Shown here piece by piece: positions 23,388-34,644 of a DNA stretch of 64,000 nt. The notes under the pieces are model-generated. The model was given only the letters and a program-made list of their open reading frames with translations. It had not been told where the DNA came from and ran no database searches. The stretch's first letter is position 1. Every line of letters begins with the position of its first letter. Source of the stretch: Chamaecyparis obtusa. Its lineage: Eukaryota > Streptophyta > Pinopsida > Cupressales > Cupressaceae. The stretch is taken from the NCBI GenBank assembly GCA_027943335.1, contig BSBK01002928.1, positions 232,501 to 296,500 of the forward strand, given 5' to 3'. Position numbers and translations under genes: made by a program.

Positions 23388-24233
23388 CATATATTTGATA
23401 GCATCATTTTCCATTTGCAAAATCTCAAACAAGATCATAACGTGTAGTCCCAATGTCTAGCAAGGTGGAGAACAAGAAGGATTAGCAAGCTAGTGGAAGA
23501 AATGGAAGACAAGAGAATGAAGGAGAATGAAGGGAAGAAATACTCAAAGGAAAACTCCTCAAGAATACCCAAGCTAGAGAAAAATTTTCATGTAAAGCAC
23601 ATTTGGACAAGCAATGAAAGGCTAGCATAGGATAAGTCATAAAAGTGTAATGCAAGAGTAGAAAAGGATGTAGTCCAAAGGAGTAGACATGTCAAGAGGC
23701 TTCATAGCACTGTGTTTTACTCTTTCTTTTTATTAAATCAAGACCAAAGGGGAAAATGATAGTGAAAGGCTAGAATGAATGGAGGAAAATAAATATGAAG
23801 GCTAAATAGGAAGGGAATGAAAGCAAGATCAGCGTAAGATAGCTCACAAAATAGCCAAATGTTCGTGTATAGATCAACATTGTCAAGATCAAAGAGAGAA
23901 GATGGAATGGATGAAATATGTAGAAGAACTACGCATGACGTCTGATTGCCAGGTTTTCATCATGGTACTTATCCAAGGCACCACAAGGGAGTGGTTTTCA
24001 CCATAGGATGAATTTATTTCTCTTTACTTTTGCTACCAAGGTGCCTATTTCCAGGTTTTCACCAAGGCACATTTTCAAATTTTTTTTATTTTTTTATTTT
24101 TTTGGAAGAAGGAAAGTTTTTTAGATAATGTTCCTTGAAAGGATAAACCATGATATGCCAAGGATTCAAAATGATATGCTCAAAGATGCTGATAGGGAAA
24201 GGGATATGGAAGAGAAAAATGGAGGATAAGGTT
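23388..24233. other. Element C spacer, purine-rich on the plus strand
   Basis: No gene is seen. The plus strand is strongly A/G-rich from about 23450 (GAAGGAGAATGAAGGGAAGA and similar). Where B and G have protease, RT and RNase H, C has only this sequence. A direct relation to those genes is not visible. Confidence 0.55.
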
Positions 24234-26522
24234 TTATGTAAAGCGAGTGAGGTTGGAAGATAGGAGGAATAGGCAAATGAGGAAAAAGGATAGAAGGTAG
24301 AAGGATAATGAATGGAAGGATTGTGAAAGGGTAAATGGAAAGGAAGGCAAGATCAATGTAAACACACACCTTGAAGGGTGGCAAGAGGATGGAGGAAACG
24401 TGAATGAAGGAATACATGAAGGAATATGGCGAATGGATAGCAGAGGTTGAGGTTTAGGTGCATGGAATGAAAAAATATTTTTGGAGGGAAATGAAGTGGA
24501 AGCCTTTGGAAGCTTGAATGTCAATTTCACTTTTTTCTCAACACCAGACTCTTTCAAGAGAGACTTTGGAATCCATATAGCCGTAGGCTTTTTATTTCCT
24601 TTTGATGATCTAGAGAGAATATCTTCAATGATGGATTTTGGAACCCATACTTGTCTTGTAGTTTTTTTCTTAGATATCTCTTTTGACTTTATGTTTCCAT
24701 GTCTATTAGAGGAGACATGGTGATCTTCTTTTTTTGATGGATTCTTGTATTGCTTCTTTTTCTTGTATTGAACATTCAAGTTACTTCCAAAAGATTTGGG
24801 ACTTGTGGAAGGAGGATATGACTGGTTTAGATGGGTGGGTGGATGAAAAGGATTCAAGGGTATGCATCTATGTTGATCTTGAGAAAAGATAGGAGATGGA
24901 GGGATGTAAGGACCCAAGATGGATGGCGAATTAGGAGAGTTAGGAGGGGAAAGTGAAGGGACATAAGGACCCAAGATGGAAGGAAGATGTGAAGCCTTTT
25001 GTAATGGTGGAAGAGGTCCCAAGATGGAAGTGGAAGATAAAAAAGGATAATCAATAAGTTCATCAGCATCTATATGACAACCAAGGATATCAGCATCTTT
25101 AGAGTGAGCATTAGGATTTTCAATAGGATCCTGGACATCTTGAATAAGAGCATTTTCTTTGATAGGATCATTCAAAGCGTGTGAAGACTTAGGAAGAGTA
25201 GAAAGTGGAAGTGAACATGGAATGGTAGAACAAGAAGATGGAAGACTTTGATCTTGACAAGGATCTTCGGATAGCATAAGCGCATAATTTTTCTCTTGAT
25301 TTTCAATAGGCTTAACATCGGAAGTAACAACACTATTTTCAATAACCTTAATGGAAGTATCATCTTTGGAAATTAGAAGTGTAGTAAGGTTATTTTGATT
25401 GTCAATAAGCTCAACAGTGTAAGTAGCATCATGATCTTGCTTAGGAGAAGACTTAAGACATGATGGAATGCATTGGAAAGGTTGTGCAGGATCAAAAGAA
25501 CCATGAAGCGGATAAGAGACATCACGAAAGGGATTGGATGACATGGAGGGTTCTTGATCTTGATCTTTCTTTATGTTCTTTTCTTCATCATTTTCAGAGT
25601 CCTCTTGACATGGAGCCACTTCTAAGGACAAGGAAGCATGTTGGGATTGCATGGATGACTTTGGAAGAGATGGTGGAGGACTAGCTGAAGTAGGGATTAT
25701 AGCATATGAAGGCTTAGGCTCTTTAGGTTTATCATTATTGAAAGTATTTGCAGCCAAATGAAGGTTAGCTTGAGTTTCTTTAAGAGGTAGCCCTGGAGGA
25801 TAACTATAGGGAACCACATGAAAAGTATCAGGGCTTGTGTCAGATGAAGGTTCTGTGAAAGATTTGAAAGACTCAAAAGTTTTAGGAAATGTACGGGTAT
25901 TGGAGGAAGTAGGGGATGGAAGGGAACCATCACTAGACAAAGGTTCAACATTAACATGACCTTGCTTGAGAAGATAATCTTTATTTTTAGCAGGAGAGTC
26001 TTTAGGAGAAGGATTCTTATAATATTGATGCTTCAAGCTAGCATGATGCATTTTATAGTCCTCAGCAGTAGTAGATGGATCATAATCAAAGTATTGTCCA
26101 CAAAATCCATCAAAATCTCTTTCAAAATCAGAATCATATGGATCACCATCACGATCTATCCAATGTGACGGCCCATTTGTAGTAAGAAGGAATGAACAAT
26201 GAGGAGGATTCTTAGGAACAGAGGTGTCATAGGTATCATTACATTGTCTATCATCATAGTCATCATAGTCTCCAAAGCTGGATGTGTCACTCTCCGTGGA
26301 AGAGGTATCATAAGGGTTATCATGTTGCTCAAATGCTGTCCGGAGGCATGGTGACATGTACAGGTCTTTATCAAATGGAAAAGGGCATAGAGTTTCCCTG
26401 GAAAATTCCTTGGGTTCCTTCTCTTTCTTAAGATTGTTAAGTTCAACTTGCATAGCTTGTAGCTGCTTCATCATAGCAGTGATTAGAATTTCTTCCTCAT
26501 GTGTACTGATTCTTTGAGACAT
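24234..26522 (-). CDS. Uninterrupted 762-codon ORF, gag N-terminus plus unknown sequence
   Basis: This is the only long uninterrupted ORF in the window. Residues 1-60 match an internal part of gag of element G: STHEEEILITAMMKQLQAMQ, then LCPFPFDKDLYMSP. The match then stops and capsid does not follow. Residues 80-170 are Asp/Tyr/Ser-rich and acidic (DYDDYDDR, DPYDSDFERDF). Residues 180-560 are Ser/Pro-rich and probably disordered, with three SILGP repeats (SILGPLPP, SILGPYVP, SILGPYIP). A basic stretch near 600-640 (QYKKKKQYKNPSKKED) precedes two related motifs, QVWVPKSIIEDIL and AIWIPKSLLKES. The last 70 residues are hydrophobic and Ser-rich and may be read-through of the pyrimidine-rich strand. 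I recognise no enzyme domain. It could be an accessory protein of a non-autonomous element, captured host sequence, or a recently closed frame by chance. The last is less likely at this length. Confidence 0.65.
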   Translation of the reverse strand: MSQRISTHEEEILITAMMKQLQAMQVELNNLKKEKEPKEFSRETLCPFPFDKDLYMSPCLRTAFEQHDNPYDTSSTESDTSSFGDYDDYDDRQCNDTYDTSVPKNPPHCSFLLTTNGPSHWIDRDGDPYDSDFERDFDGFCGQYFDYDPSTTAEDYKMHHASLKHQYYKNPSPKDSPAKNKDYLLKQGHVNVEPLSSDGSLPSPTSSNTRTFPKTFESFKSFTEPSSDTSPDTFHVVPYSYPPGLPLKETQANLHLAANTFNNDKPKEPKPSYAIIPTSASPPPSLPKSSMQSQHASLSLEVAPCQEDSENDEEKNIKKDQDQEPSMSSNPFRDVSYPLHGSFDPAQPFQCIPSCLKSSPKQDHDATYTVELIDNQNNLTTLLISKDDTSIKVIENSVVTSDVKPIENQEKNYALMLSEDPCQDQSLPSSCSTIPCSLPLSTLPKSSHALNDPIKENALIQDVQDPIENPNAHSKDADILGCHIDADELIDYPFLSSTSILGPLPPLQKASHLPSILGPYVPSLSPPNSPNSPSILGPYIPPSPIFSQDQHRCIPLNPFHPPTHLNQSYPPSTSPKSFGSNLNVQYKKKKQYKNPSKKEDHHVSSNRHGNIKSKEISKKKTTRQVWVPKSIIEDILSRSSKGNKKPTAIWIPKSLLKESGVEKKVKLTFKLPKASTSFPSKNIFSFHAPKPQPLLSIRHIPSCIPSFTFPPSSCHPSRCVFTLILPSFPFTLSQSFHSLSFYLLSFFLICLFLLSSNLTRFT

Positions 26523-26600
26523 GTGTACTAATTCGCAATAGCTACTGCTTTGTTCTTGACACAGTGATTTGTATGACAGATTTTGGAAATAGGTTGTAAA

Positions 26601-27804
26601 TGTGTATGTGAAAATTGTACCTGATCTGTAGACACAACACTCAGTAAAACATTAGAAGTTAGCTAAAATCAAAATCGTGCAAAATTGAAAGCTATCTAAC
26701 CAAGTGATTTACTGCCTTCTAGTAGGTGCGAAATTAATGTTCTCAGATTGTAATCGAGATCAGTGACCTAGATGACACCTAAATGAAGGATTTGAATGCA
26801 AAAGATGGATATGAAAATGAATGCAATTAATCTATATTTTTGATATTTTCTATGCAATAAGAATGATAAACTGGTATGCTATGAATGCTAAATGATCTAA
26901 CAATGAAGATTCTAATAATGATATGAAATATGAATGCAATTCTATGCTAAGATATAAAAACTATGCAATTGAAATTGATCTCACAAAGCTTTGAATTCGC
27001 AAGTTGATTCCTCAACCTCCAATTCTCCAGCGTGATTGTGCAAAATATGAGATGAGATATGAAGAGCTGAAGCCTTGATTTTATAGAAATCCAGGGCTTT
27101 GGAGGTGCATGGGAAAAACCATAAATCACTCAAATAACTCAGGTTGATTTTTGAGTTATCTGATAATAACAGATAATTAAGTCACAAAAACATGCAAAAG
27201 CTAAGCTTTAACTCAAAATAGAGTTTAGCTTTAATTGATAATTGATAGTTATCTGCTTTTATGATTGTGCATGTTTTATTTATGAATTAATTTAATAATA
27301 AAGTGATTTATTTCCAACTTAACTGATTTTTGAAATAAAATAATTAATTTATGGGTTAATTAACTATTTTATCAAACTTTTATTAAAAACTATATTATTA
27401 AATAATGACAACTTGCTTTAATTAATTATATTAGAATTTAATCAATTATTCATATGATATTAGATTTATTGTCAAAATTAAATAATACAATTAATAATAG
27501 ATAGAATTAAATTTAATTACACAATTAAGTGGCAAATATTAAATCTAATTAATTAAATATGAAAAATATTTAATTAATCAAATTTTAGGATAAATGTGAT
27601 TTATTGCCAAATAATTATAAAATTAAAGATAATTATGATAATTAGGAATATTGCTAGGAATATTTCCCGATGCAGAATTTAAGATAATCAATTATAATTC
27701 GATGATGTTTAGATGTGCCTTAGATTAGGACTTTGATGTCGATTTCATTTGAATTGAAGATGTAGGAGATTAATGAACTTATAGCCCATTTTTGGGGTAT
27801 TACA
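26601..27804 (-). repeat. Solo LTR inserted in the leader of C
   Basis: A single LTR of the C/G family (TGTGTATGTGAAAATTG to GGGGTATTACA) is flanked by perfect gtaaa duplications (26596-26600, 27805-27809). The sequence on its two sides joins to match the uninterrupted leader of element G at about 57300-57355. It is therefore an independent insertion that lost its interior by LTR-LTR recombination. By eye it differs more from the two C LTRs than they do from each other. Confidence 0.93.
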
Positions 27805-27809
27805 GTAAA

Positions 27810-30330
27810 AGCTGAAGTATCTGGCAATTCTAACATTTTTTCTAAATTTTTCCAAATGACACTCTGCAAACTCGTACGACAGTTGCAAGTAGGATTTGAC
27901 TGGCAGAAAGACTCATACGACACTGGGTTCTCTATCATACGACAAATGGGCAGTACTGAAATGACACTTCATAGAAACTCGTATGACTTTCTGACTTCCT
28001 GAGATGACTTTTGACTCCAGAAAAGGATTTTACTTCAGATTTTGCAAATTTTGAGTTTGCAGATTTGGATTGTTTGCAAATTTCAATGTCCAGATTTGAG
28101 GATTGTAACAGATTTGTTCATTTTCAATAACCAGATAGATAAACAAGCATGCAAAATAGCAAGCATGTGATTTCAAGCATGTCTGAAAACAATGAACAAG
28201 GGCAAAAGCAACCTTGCGCATGAACAATCAAGTGACTTATTCATTCTAATCCTCAGAAGCACTAATTGTGTATGTTCCAAAAATGTTTTGCAATAATGCA
28301 CATATACCCTATAAAATAAAACTTTGGCCTCGCTAGGGTTTTTAGTAATGGTTTGACTCTGCAACTTTTATGATCCAAAGGAGTGAACTCCAATCTCAGT
28401 GCACCAGGGTTTTGACACAGTCTGAGAACTTAATCTTCAGGAGCTGCTAGGGAGATCTGACAACCCAACAATGAACCATACCCATGAAGATTTCTTCCAC
28501 AAGGACATTTATATAGCGATTGTCACTACCACGGTGAAAATGGCTATTACCACATGAGGTTCCGTCAATGCAGTTTACCCTATGAAGGGATTGTCCGCTA
28601 TGGTTAACCCTCTCTAAAGGTGACTCACAATAGTATACCATAATGGGACTTGGCTCTAGATCCAAGGTTTTGATGCCTCTTCACTTTTAACCCAAACAAA
28701 GCAAGCAGATTAATCTGACACGCTAAGACAAAATTTTGCTTCACCAAGGTCTATGATGTCAACTCCACGTGATCTATCAACCTCTCTAGGGAGAGAATGT
28801 ATCAATCAATAAGAGAAGGTGCACTAACCAATTTTGATTCACCAAAGCTCGTGATGTCAACCCCACGTGATCTATCAAGCTCTCCTAGGAGAGAATGTAT
28901 CGATCAATAAGAGAAGATGCACTAATCAAGTTGAATGTGAAACGCACTAAGTATCCTCCCTACCTACAAGGATTCTATCATCAAGAAGGATTTCACTAGG
29001 AATCTAATCTCTCAAGAATCATGAATAGTGTTCATAGGGCCTAATTACTATGCAAGCACAGATGTATGTTTCCAAAAGCAAATCTACCAAAAGTATCCCA
29101 AAAAGCAGAAAGAGGAAAACTTAACGCTTAAAACAAATATGAGATGAGTCCACAAGGTGGAACACTTAACACCTCACACAAGCTGAAAATGAGTCCCCGA
29201 CTTAGAAAACAAGTGAGTTCCTAAAACCACAAATGGGTTGCCTGGTGGAACAATTAACGCTTCTCTCCTGTAGACCCCTCCCCTTTATGGCGCTGAGATT
29301 GCAACCACAGGGCAGAAACGAGGAGTCGGCGGATTAGCGAGTCCAATAACCCAAGATAGTAATCAAGATCAATCACAAGTATCTAAGACTACTTAATGAA
29401 TCCTTAAGGGGTCACAACCTAGTATCAATTATGCAAGTGTGTAAAACAAAAGCATGAAAAGAATCACCCAAGCTAGACACACGAGAGATTTATTTTAAGT
29501 CCCAAATCAAAATTTCATTAGATGAAGGAGAATATCTAGGATCCTTGCAACGTGCTTAGTAGATTTTACCTGATTTTTAGCAATTTTTGTTGAGCTTTAC
29601 TATGCAAGCAAGCTACGAACTCTCCAACAAGCAAACAAGCAAACAAGATATGCAAAATATATTCAACTTATGAAAACCATAGGGTTAGCTCTAAAAATAA
29701 ATTATTATCAACAATAATAACCAGCAATTAACTCAAATGACAACTCATATCATTCATTGAACCATGTAAAAAAATAAGTGCATACCCATCACAAAACTTT
29801 ATTTTTTTTGCTGCATTTGACCTAGTCAACAAGATCTAATTTTTCTTTTATGATTTTGGCCACAAAAATAGAAATTCAAAATAGAGACCCTTGCTAAAAA
29901 ATAGAGAGCTTTTCAAAAATGTAAAAATTTTATAAAAATCTCTTCATTTGTGCCCTAGAGACCCATTTTATCAAAACAGACCAGTTTTTGCAAATTGACT
30001 ATTTGAGCTATTAAATTGCATCCAAATTTAAAACACAAAGAATAGACCCCCTGTAGAATTTGAAGAGCTTTTTGAAAATGTAAAAATTTCCAAAAAATAT
30101 TCTGATTTGCGCCAAAAATTAATTTTTTATGAAAAAAAAATTTTTTATTAAAAATTCAAAACATTTCAGAAAATTATAAATTTTTTATCAAAGCTTCCTT
30201 GAAATGTCACAAACCTACAAAAAAAAATTCAGACCAAAACTCTAAGCCGTTTGGGAGATAAAATTAAATCTTTGAAACTTTAGGGCTTTAGCTCCCCAAA
30301 AAAATCAAAATCAGCATTCAAAGGTGGGTT
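27810..30330 (-). other. Element C leader
   Basis: Non-coding sequence between the primer site and the solo LTR, matching the leader of element G (55455-57300) in inverse orientation. The gag side (27860-27995) has repeated TCGTACGAC, TCATACGAC and TCGTATGAC words. A 120-base direct repeat lies at 28740-28930, marked by CACCAARGYYYRTGATGTCAA and GAGAGAATGTATC. No ORF of note. Confidence 0.7.
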
Positions 30331-30348
30331 GCCCCACGGTGGGCGCCA
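30331..30348 (-). promoter_or_regulatory. Element C primer binding site
   Basis: The minus strand reads TGGCGCCCACCGTGGGGC, four bases inside the 5' LTR. TGG pairs with a tRNA CCA end. G and B have nearly the same site. I do not assign the tRNA. Confidence 0.75.
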
Positions 30349-30352
30349 GAAA

Positions 30353-31627
30353 TGTGTGTGTGAATTTAGTACCTGATCTGTAGACACAACACTTCAGTAA
30401 AATATTAGAGGTTATCTATAATCAAAATCATGCAAAATTGAAATCTAATTTAACCAAGCGATTTACTGCCTTCTAGTAGGTGCGAGATTAATGTTCTCAG
30501 ATTGTTATCAAGATCAGTGACCTAGACGACACCTAAACGAAGGATTTGAATGCCAAACTGATATGAAATATGAATGCAATTAATCTATTTTTTTTATATT
30601 TTCTATGCAATAATAATGAAAAACTGATATGAATCTATGCTAATATGGAAATTGATATGCAACGCTAATCTAGAAATGATATGATATGAGAATGAAAATT
30701 CTAACAATAATATGAAAGCTATGAATTTGAAATTGATCTCACAAAGGTGTCAATTCGCAAGAGCTTTGATTTTCCCAATTCCAATTCTTCAGCGTGATTG
30801 TGCAAATTTGTGGATGACTTTGGCAAAGTAAGCTTGCAAAATTATGAGATCCTGTGGATGCAAATTTGAGAGATGATTGAGAGATGAGCTAAAGCCTTGA
30901 TTTTATAGAAATCCAGGGCTTTGGAGGTGCATGGGAAAAAAAGCCATAAATCACTCAAATAACTCAGGTTGATTTTTGAGTTATTTTTAAATAAAGGATA
31001 ATTAACTCACAAAAATATGCAAAAGCTAAGCTTTAACTCAAAATAGAGTTTAGCTTTAATTGATAATTGATAGTTGTCTGCTTTTATGATTGTGCAGGTT
31101 TTATTTATGAATTAATTTAATAATAAAATGATTTATTTCCAATTTAACTGCTTTTAAAATAAAACAATTAATTTATGGGTTAATCAATTATTTAATCAAA
31201 CTTTTATTAAAAACTGTATTATTAAATAATGACAACTTGCTTTAATTAATTAAATAAGAATTTGATCAATTATTCATATGATATTAGATTTATTGTCAAA
31301 ATTAAATAATACAATTAATAATAGATAGAATTAAATTTAATTACATAATTAAGTGGCAAATATTAAATCTAATTAATTAAATATGAAAATATTCAATTAA
31401 TCCAACTTTAGGATAAATGTGATTTATTGCCAAATAATTATAAAATTAAAGATAATTATGATGATTAGGAATATTACTAGGAATATTCCCCGATGCAGAA
31501 TTTAAGATAATCAATTATAATTCGATGATGTTTAGATGTGCCTTAGATTAAGACTTTGATGTCGATTTCGTTCGAATTGAAGATGTAGGAGATTAATGAA
31601 CTTATAGCCCATTTTTGGGGTATTACA
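30353..31627 (-). repeat. Element C 5' LTR
   Basis: It begins TGTGTGTGTGAATTTAG and ends TTGGGGTATTACA. It is followed directly by gtgtc and the resumed PMD reading frame. A TATA box lies inside at 30901-30907. Confidence 0.95.
30901..30907 (-). promoter_or_regulatory. TATA box in the 5' LTR of C
   Basis: The minus strand reads TTTCTATAAAA. The same sequence stands at 54942-54953 in the LTR of G, so it is conserved within the family. Confidence 0.65.
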
Positions 31628-31632
31628 GTGTC

Positions 31633-32593
31633 ACCATCATCGAGAGATTCCTTGTTACACACATCTTGCACCAGTTTGGTAAGTAGCAGGACATATCATA
31701 GGAGTACTACCCCTACGCCCACTTCTCTAATGAGGAGAAGTGGTGGCATGCTAGATTAGATCCAGGGTGGTGTGCGATAGAGGCACGCATTCCAGTAGTG
31801 CGATGAGATTATATGGTGGGTGTCACCAATGCAGGGGTGACACCTGCATACATGGATTAGTTGATTGCACGCCCTCATCTGAGGTTCACAAATCTTGTTG
31901 GTATGGGAGCACAATAGTAGCCTACACAGCAGCAGCCTGCACAGCAGCAACCTGCACAGCAGTAGCCTGCATAGCAACAACCTGCACAACAGGGACAACA
32001 CCAGCAAAGAGTGTTGAGACCCTGAGCAGGACATATTAGCATCCCTACTAGGAAAATGGGCTTAGATGCAGGAGCTGGGAGTAGTGGGGCCTAGCAGAGG
32101 TCCACCAGGAAGTGGATAGGTGATACGTCACAACAGGCACCACCAGATGATGATACTGATATGCCTGACATTCTAGCAGCAACAGGTACATCACACCTAC
32201 AAGAGGCTCTCAGGAAGAGCTGTGAGAGGGTACGACAGGTCCAGCGGGAGCACGATGACTACCACACTCAAGTCATCGAGGAGGAGACCCAAATAGCTGA
32301 CAACGATGCCGAGATCAGGCAGCTACAGGAGGAGCTAGCACGATCAAGGATTGAGACCAGATATGAGGCTACTTAAGTAGCTTACTACTATGCAGCTTAC
32401 TACAGGGTCATTCTAGATCTATCAGAGTAGGTACCACCCTTTTCTAATTATGTTGGAGCTCCGTAGGCACCTCCACCAGCACCCCATAGGCACCACCACA
32501 AGCCCCACCATAGCAGGCACCTCCACAGCGGTCGATGCCCCTTCCCCAGAGACCATTGCCACCACCTCCTCCAGGTGGTGCAGGACCTAGTTA
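31633..32593 (+). pseudogene. PMD gene, 3' part: PMD end, Gln repeats, coiled coil
   Basis: The frame resumes after element C with TIIERFLVTHILHQFGK, the end of the PMD, then YYPYAHFSNEEKWWHAR. A repeat of Pro-Ala-Gln-Gln units (about 31915-32000) follows, with several CAG codons changed to TAG. Next comes a stretch of about 70 residues (32161-32376) rich in Glu, Gln and Arg with coiled-coil character (LQEALRKSCERVRQVQREHD, IRQLQEELARSRI). The end (about 32400-32593) is Pro-rich and partly out of frame, closing near GGAGPS and TAG. Nearly all stops in this part are TAG or TGA. The coiled coil suggests self-association. This is inferred, not shown. Confidence 0.8.
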
Positions 32594-33989
32594 GCACTCT
32601 TGATATACTTGTACATTATAGCCCATTTTTTATACTGTGCTCAAATAGTACCTTCTCTTTTGTACATGACATTATTCGATATATATATATGAGATCGACA
32701 GTTTTATATCATTGTACTTATTGTTATATTGCTTTGACATTGATATTTATGAGATGTTTCTATATGCTTAGATGTATGGATAGAAATGTATGAAATGCAC
32801 AGGTTTCTTTTATGAATATGAATATGCACATGGTTTATTTTTATGATGATGCAGTGATAGATGGATAGAATGTATGCATATGTGTAATGCATGATTTGAG
32901 TAATGCTTATAATGGATGCACATGTATATGTAGATGCAAATGAATTTATGGATGCAAATGGAAATAAAATGAAAATGCAATGAATATGTAATGTATATGG
33001 TACTAATCATCTCATGCAAGATTGTCACAATATATGACAGGTACTAATTAAAGAGATTACATGTCGAAGATCGAGAGCAAGGACTGGACACTTGTGTAGC
33101 CAAGATGAAACCGGGACACAAAGATGAGAACCTTTGATGAATAGAAAGCAATCAAGAGAGTAACAAGATATCATCTCAAATCCAAGCTTAGCATGAACAT
33201 GCAAGCCTACGCTAAATGCAAGCCTAGAATGAAAATGCAAGCCCTGGGACTTGGTTGTTGGACTCACCGTATTTATCATCATCGAGTTCATTTAAGCATA
33301 GGATTATCACAAGATGTCATACAATCCTCACTAACATTGCAATTATGAGAATATGAATATGACATAAGTCTTAGATTTGTCAGAATGAGGTGTAAGCATT
33401 AAGGCACAAGAAGCCAGAATGACCTGAACACCTATTCCTTTTGATTTAGCAAGTTAACATAAGCATCAAAGCACAATTGCTAGAATGACCTGAATGTTGC
33501 TTGTGAACAAACACACCAGACACATGAGAGTTCCTTCTTTTTCTAAAGAGTGCTCGCAGTGACCCTTACATTCACTCAGCAGGACGAGTGTTAGCAATTT
33601 TACTTGTAGCAGAAAGAAGTCACTCAAAATAGACAAGTAGAAGAACCAATCTCACCAAAGAATCCATATAAAAGGAGTCGAGGTACGCATGGCCATCCAA
33701 TACGAGATGAAGGCTCTTACAAATGGACACCCCTCTTAGATAGATTCTTTGGATCATTGGAACTAAACCATCAAACAGAAAGTAAAGGAAAGATCATGCC
33801 CCCAGTCTTCACATTTCTCAGTCAAGAAAGACGTCTTAGATTCGCTCAAGGAGAGATGATAAAGCAAACAAACAAACAAGTAAAGGAAAAGCTCAGCATG
33901 TTTTAGAGGAACACAAGATTAGTTTTTAGTTTCAGTTTATGTTTGTGTTCAAGCGGATTGAAGTCGAATCGGAAGCAAACAACATTCGA
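32594..33989. other. Element B 3' region, non-coding
   Basis: No gene is seen. It holds ATG/ATA-rich sequence (32640-33010) and then stretches matching the 3' region of C. An example is the pair TAAGCATYAARGCACAA plus GAATGACCTGAA near 33390 and 33460. The sequence GAGGTACGCATGGCCATCCA near 33680 is also found in C near 21988. Confidence 0.6.
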
Positions 33990-34385
33990 AGTCTCGACGG
34001 GATAGCGACAGTAGGCAGACGCAGTGAAAACCACTGGTGACCATCGCAAGAGACAAAGTCTCAAGAAGATATCAGAGTGCAAACCAAGTATCGGCAAGTG
34101 AATGCAGTGAGAACCACTGGTGACTGATACAAGGAAGATTCTTGAAAGAGAGAATAAAACACAAGTGAAACATCAGCAGGCAAACGCAGTGAGGACCACT
34201 GGTGACTAATGTAAGGAAGAGATCCCAAAGGAGAGAGGTTCGAATGAGAGCTAAGTATCAGTAGGTAGGCACACTAAGAACCACTGGCGACCGATACATG
34301 AGAGATCCTCAAGGAGAGAAATCTCAAAAGTAGCTAGGCATCAGCAAGCAGACACAGCGAGAACCGTTGGTGACCGATGCACAAA
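33990..34385. repeat. Tandem repeat, five units of 81-84 bases
   Basis: Five units share the core GCAGTGAGAACCACTGGTGAC, with core starts near 34021, 34105, 34186, 34269 and 34353. Each is preceded by ATCAGCAGGCA-like and followed by GATACAAGGAAGA-like sequence. The array is downstream of integrase in element B and has no evident coding function. Confidence 0.88.
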
Positions 34386-34644
34386 CAAAAACTTTTGAAA
34401 GTGATAGAACAATGCCCCTAGACCAGGAAGATGCCCCCAAGTGTGAACCAGTTCCAATCCATGAAGAGTCAAGGAAAATCTCAAAGACAACTGAAGGCAA
34501 GAGCATGAGCTGGCAAACTAAAGCAGGAAACGAGCTAAAAGAAGGAGACAAACTAAAGCAGGAAAGCAGGAAAGTGAACTAAAGTAGGAAACTAAAAGCC
34601 AAGTGACGCTGAGATGAGATGTAGCTTCAGGAAACAAGAGGTGC

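Larger units (their letters stand above)
19175..31627 (-). mobile_element. Element C: deleted Tat element with 762-codon ORF
   Basis: LTRs at 19175-20450 and 30353-31627 flank a minus-strand element, with a perfect target duplication gtgtc (19170-19174, 31628-31632) inside the PMD gene of B. Minus-strand order is 5' LTR, primer site, leader (split by a solo LTR), a 762-codon gag-derived ORF, about 0.85 kb of pyrimidine-rich spacer, a 12-base minisatellite, integrase C-terminus, 3' region, polypurine tract and 3' LTR. Protease, RT and both RNases H are missing, so it cannot move on its own. The LTRs differ at roughly 3 of 100 sampled positions, mostly transitions at CG sites. That fits its being younger than B. 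Confidence 0.93.

Noticed and set aside
23244..23447. Plus-strand ORF rich in Leu, Val and Ile as a membrane protein
   Set aside because: It is the reverse reading of the 12-base minisatellite in integrase.
18360..32480. Reassigned genetic code with TAG read as Gln
   Set aside because: Many TAG codons stand at Gln positions, but TGA at Arg, TAG/TGA at Trp and TAA also occur. Frameshifts are present and the intact ORF ends normally. Decay by C-to-T change explains all of these.
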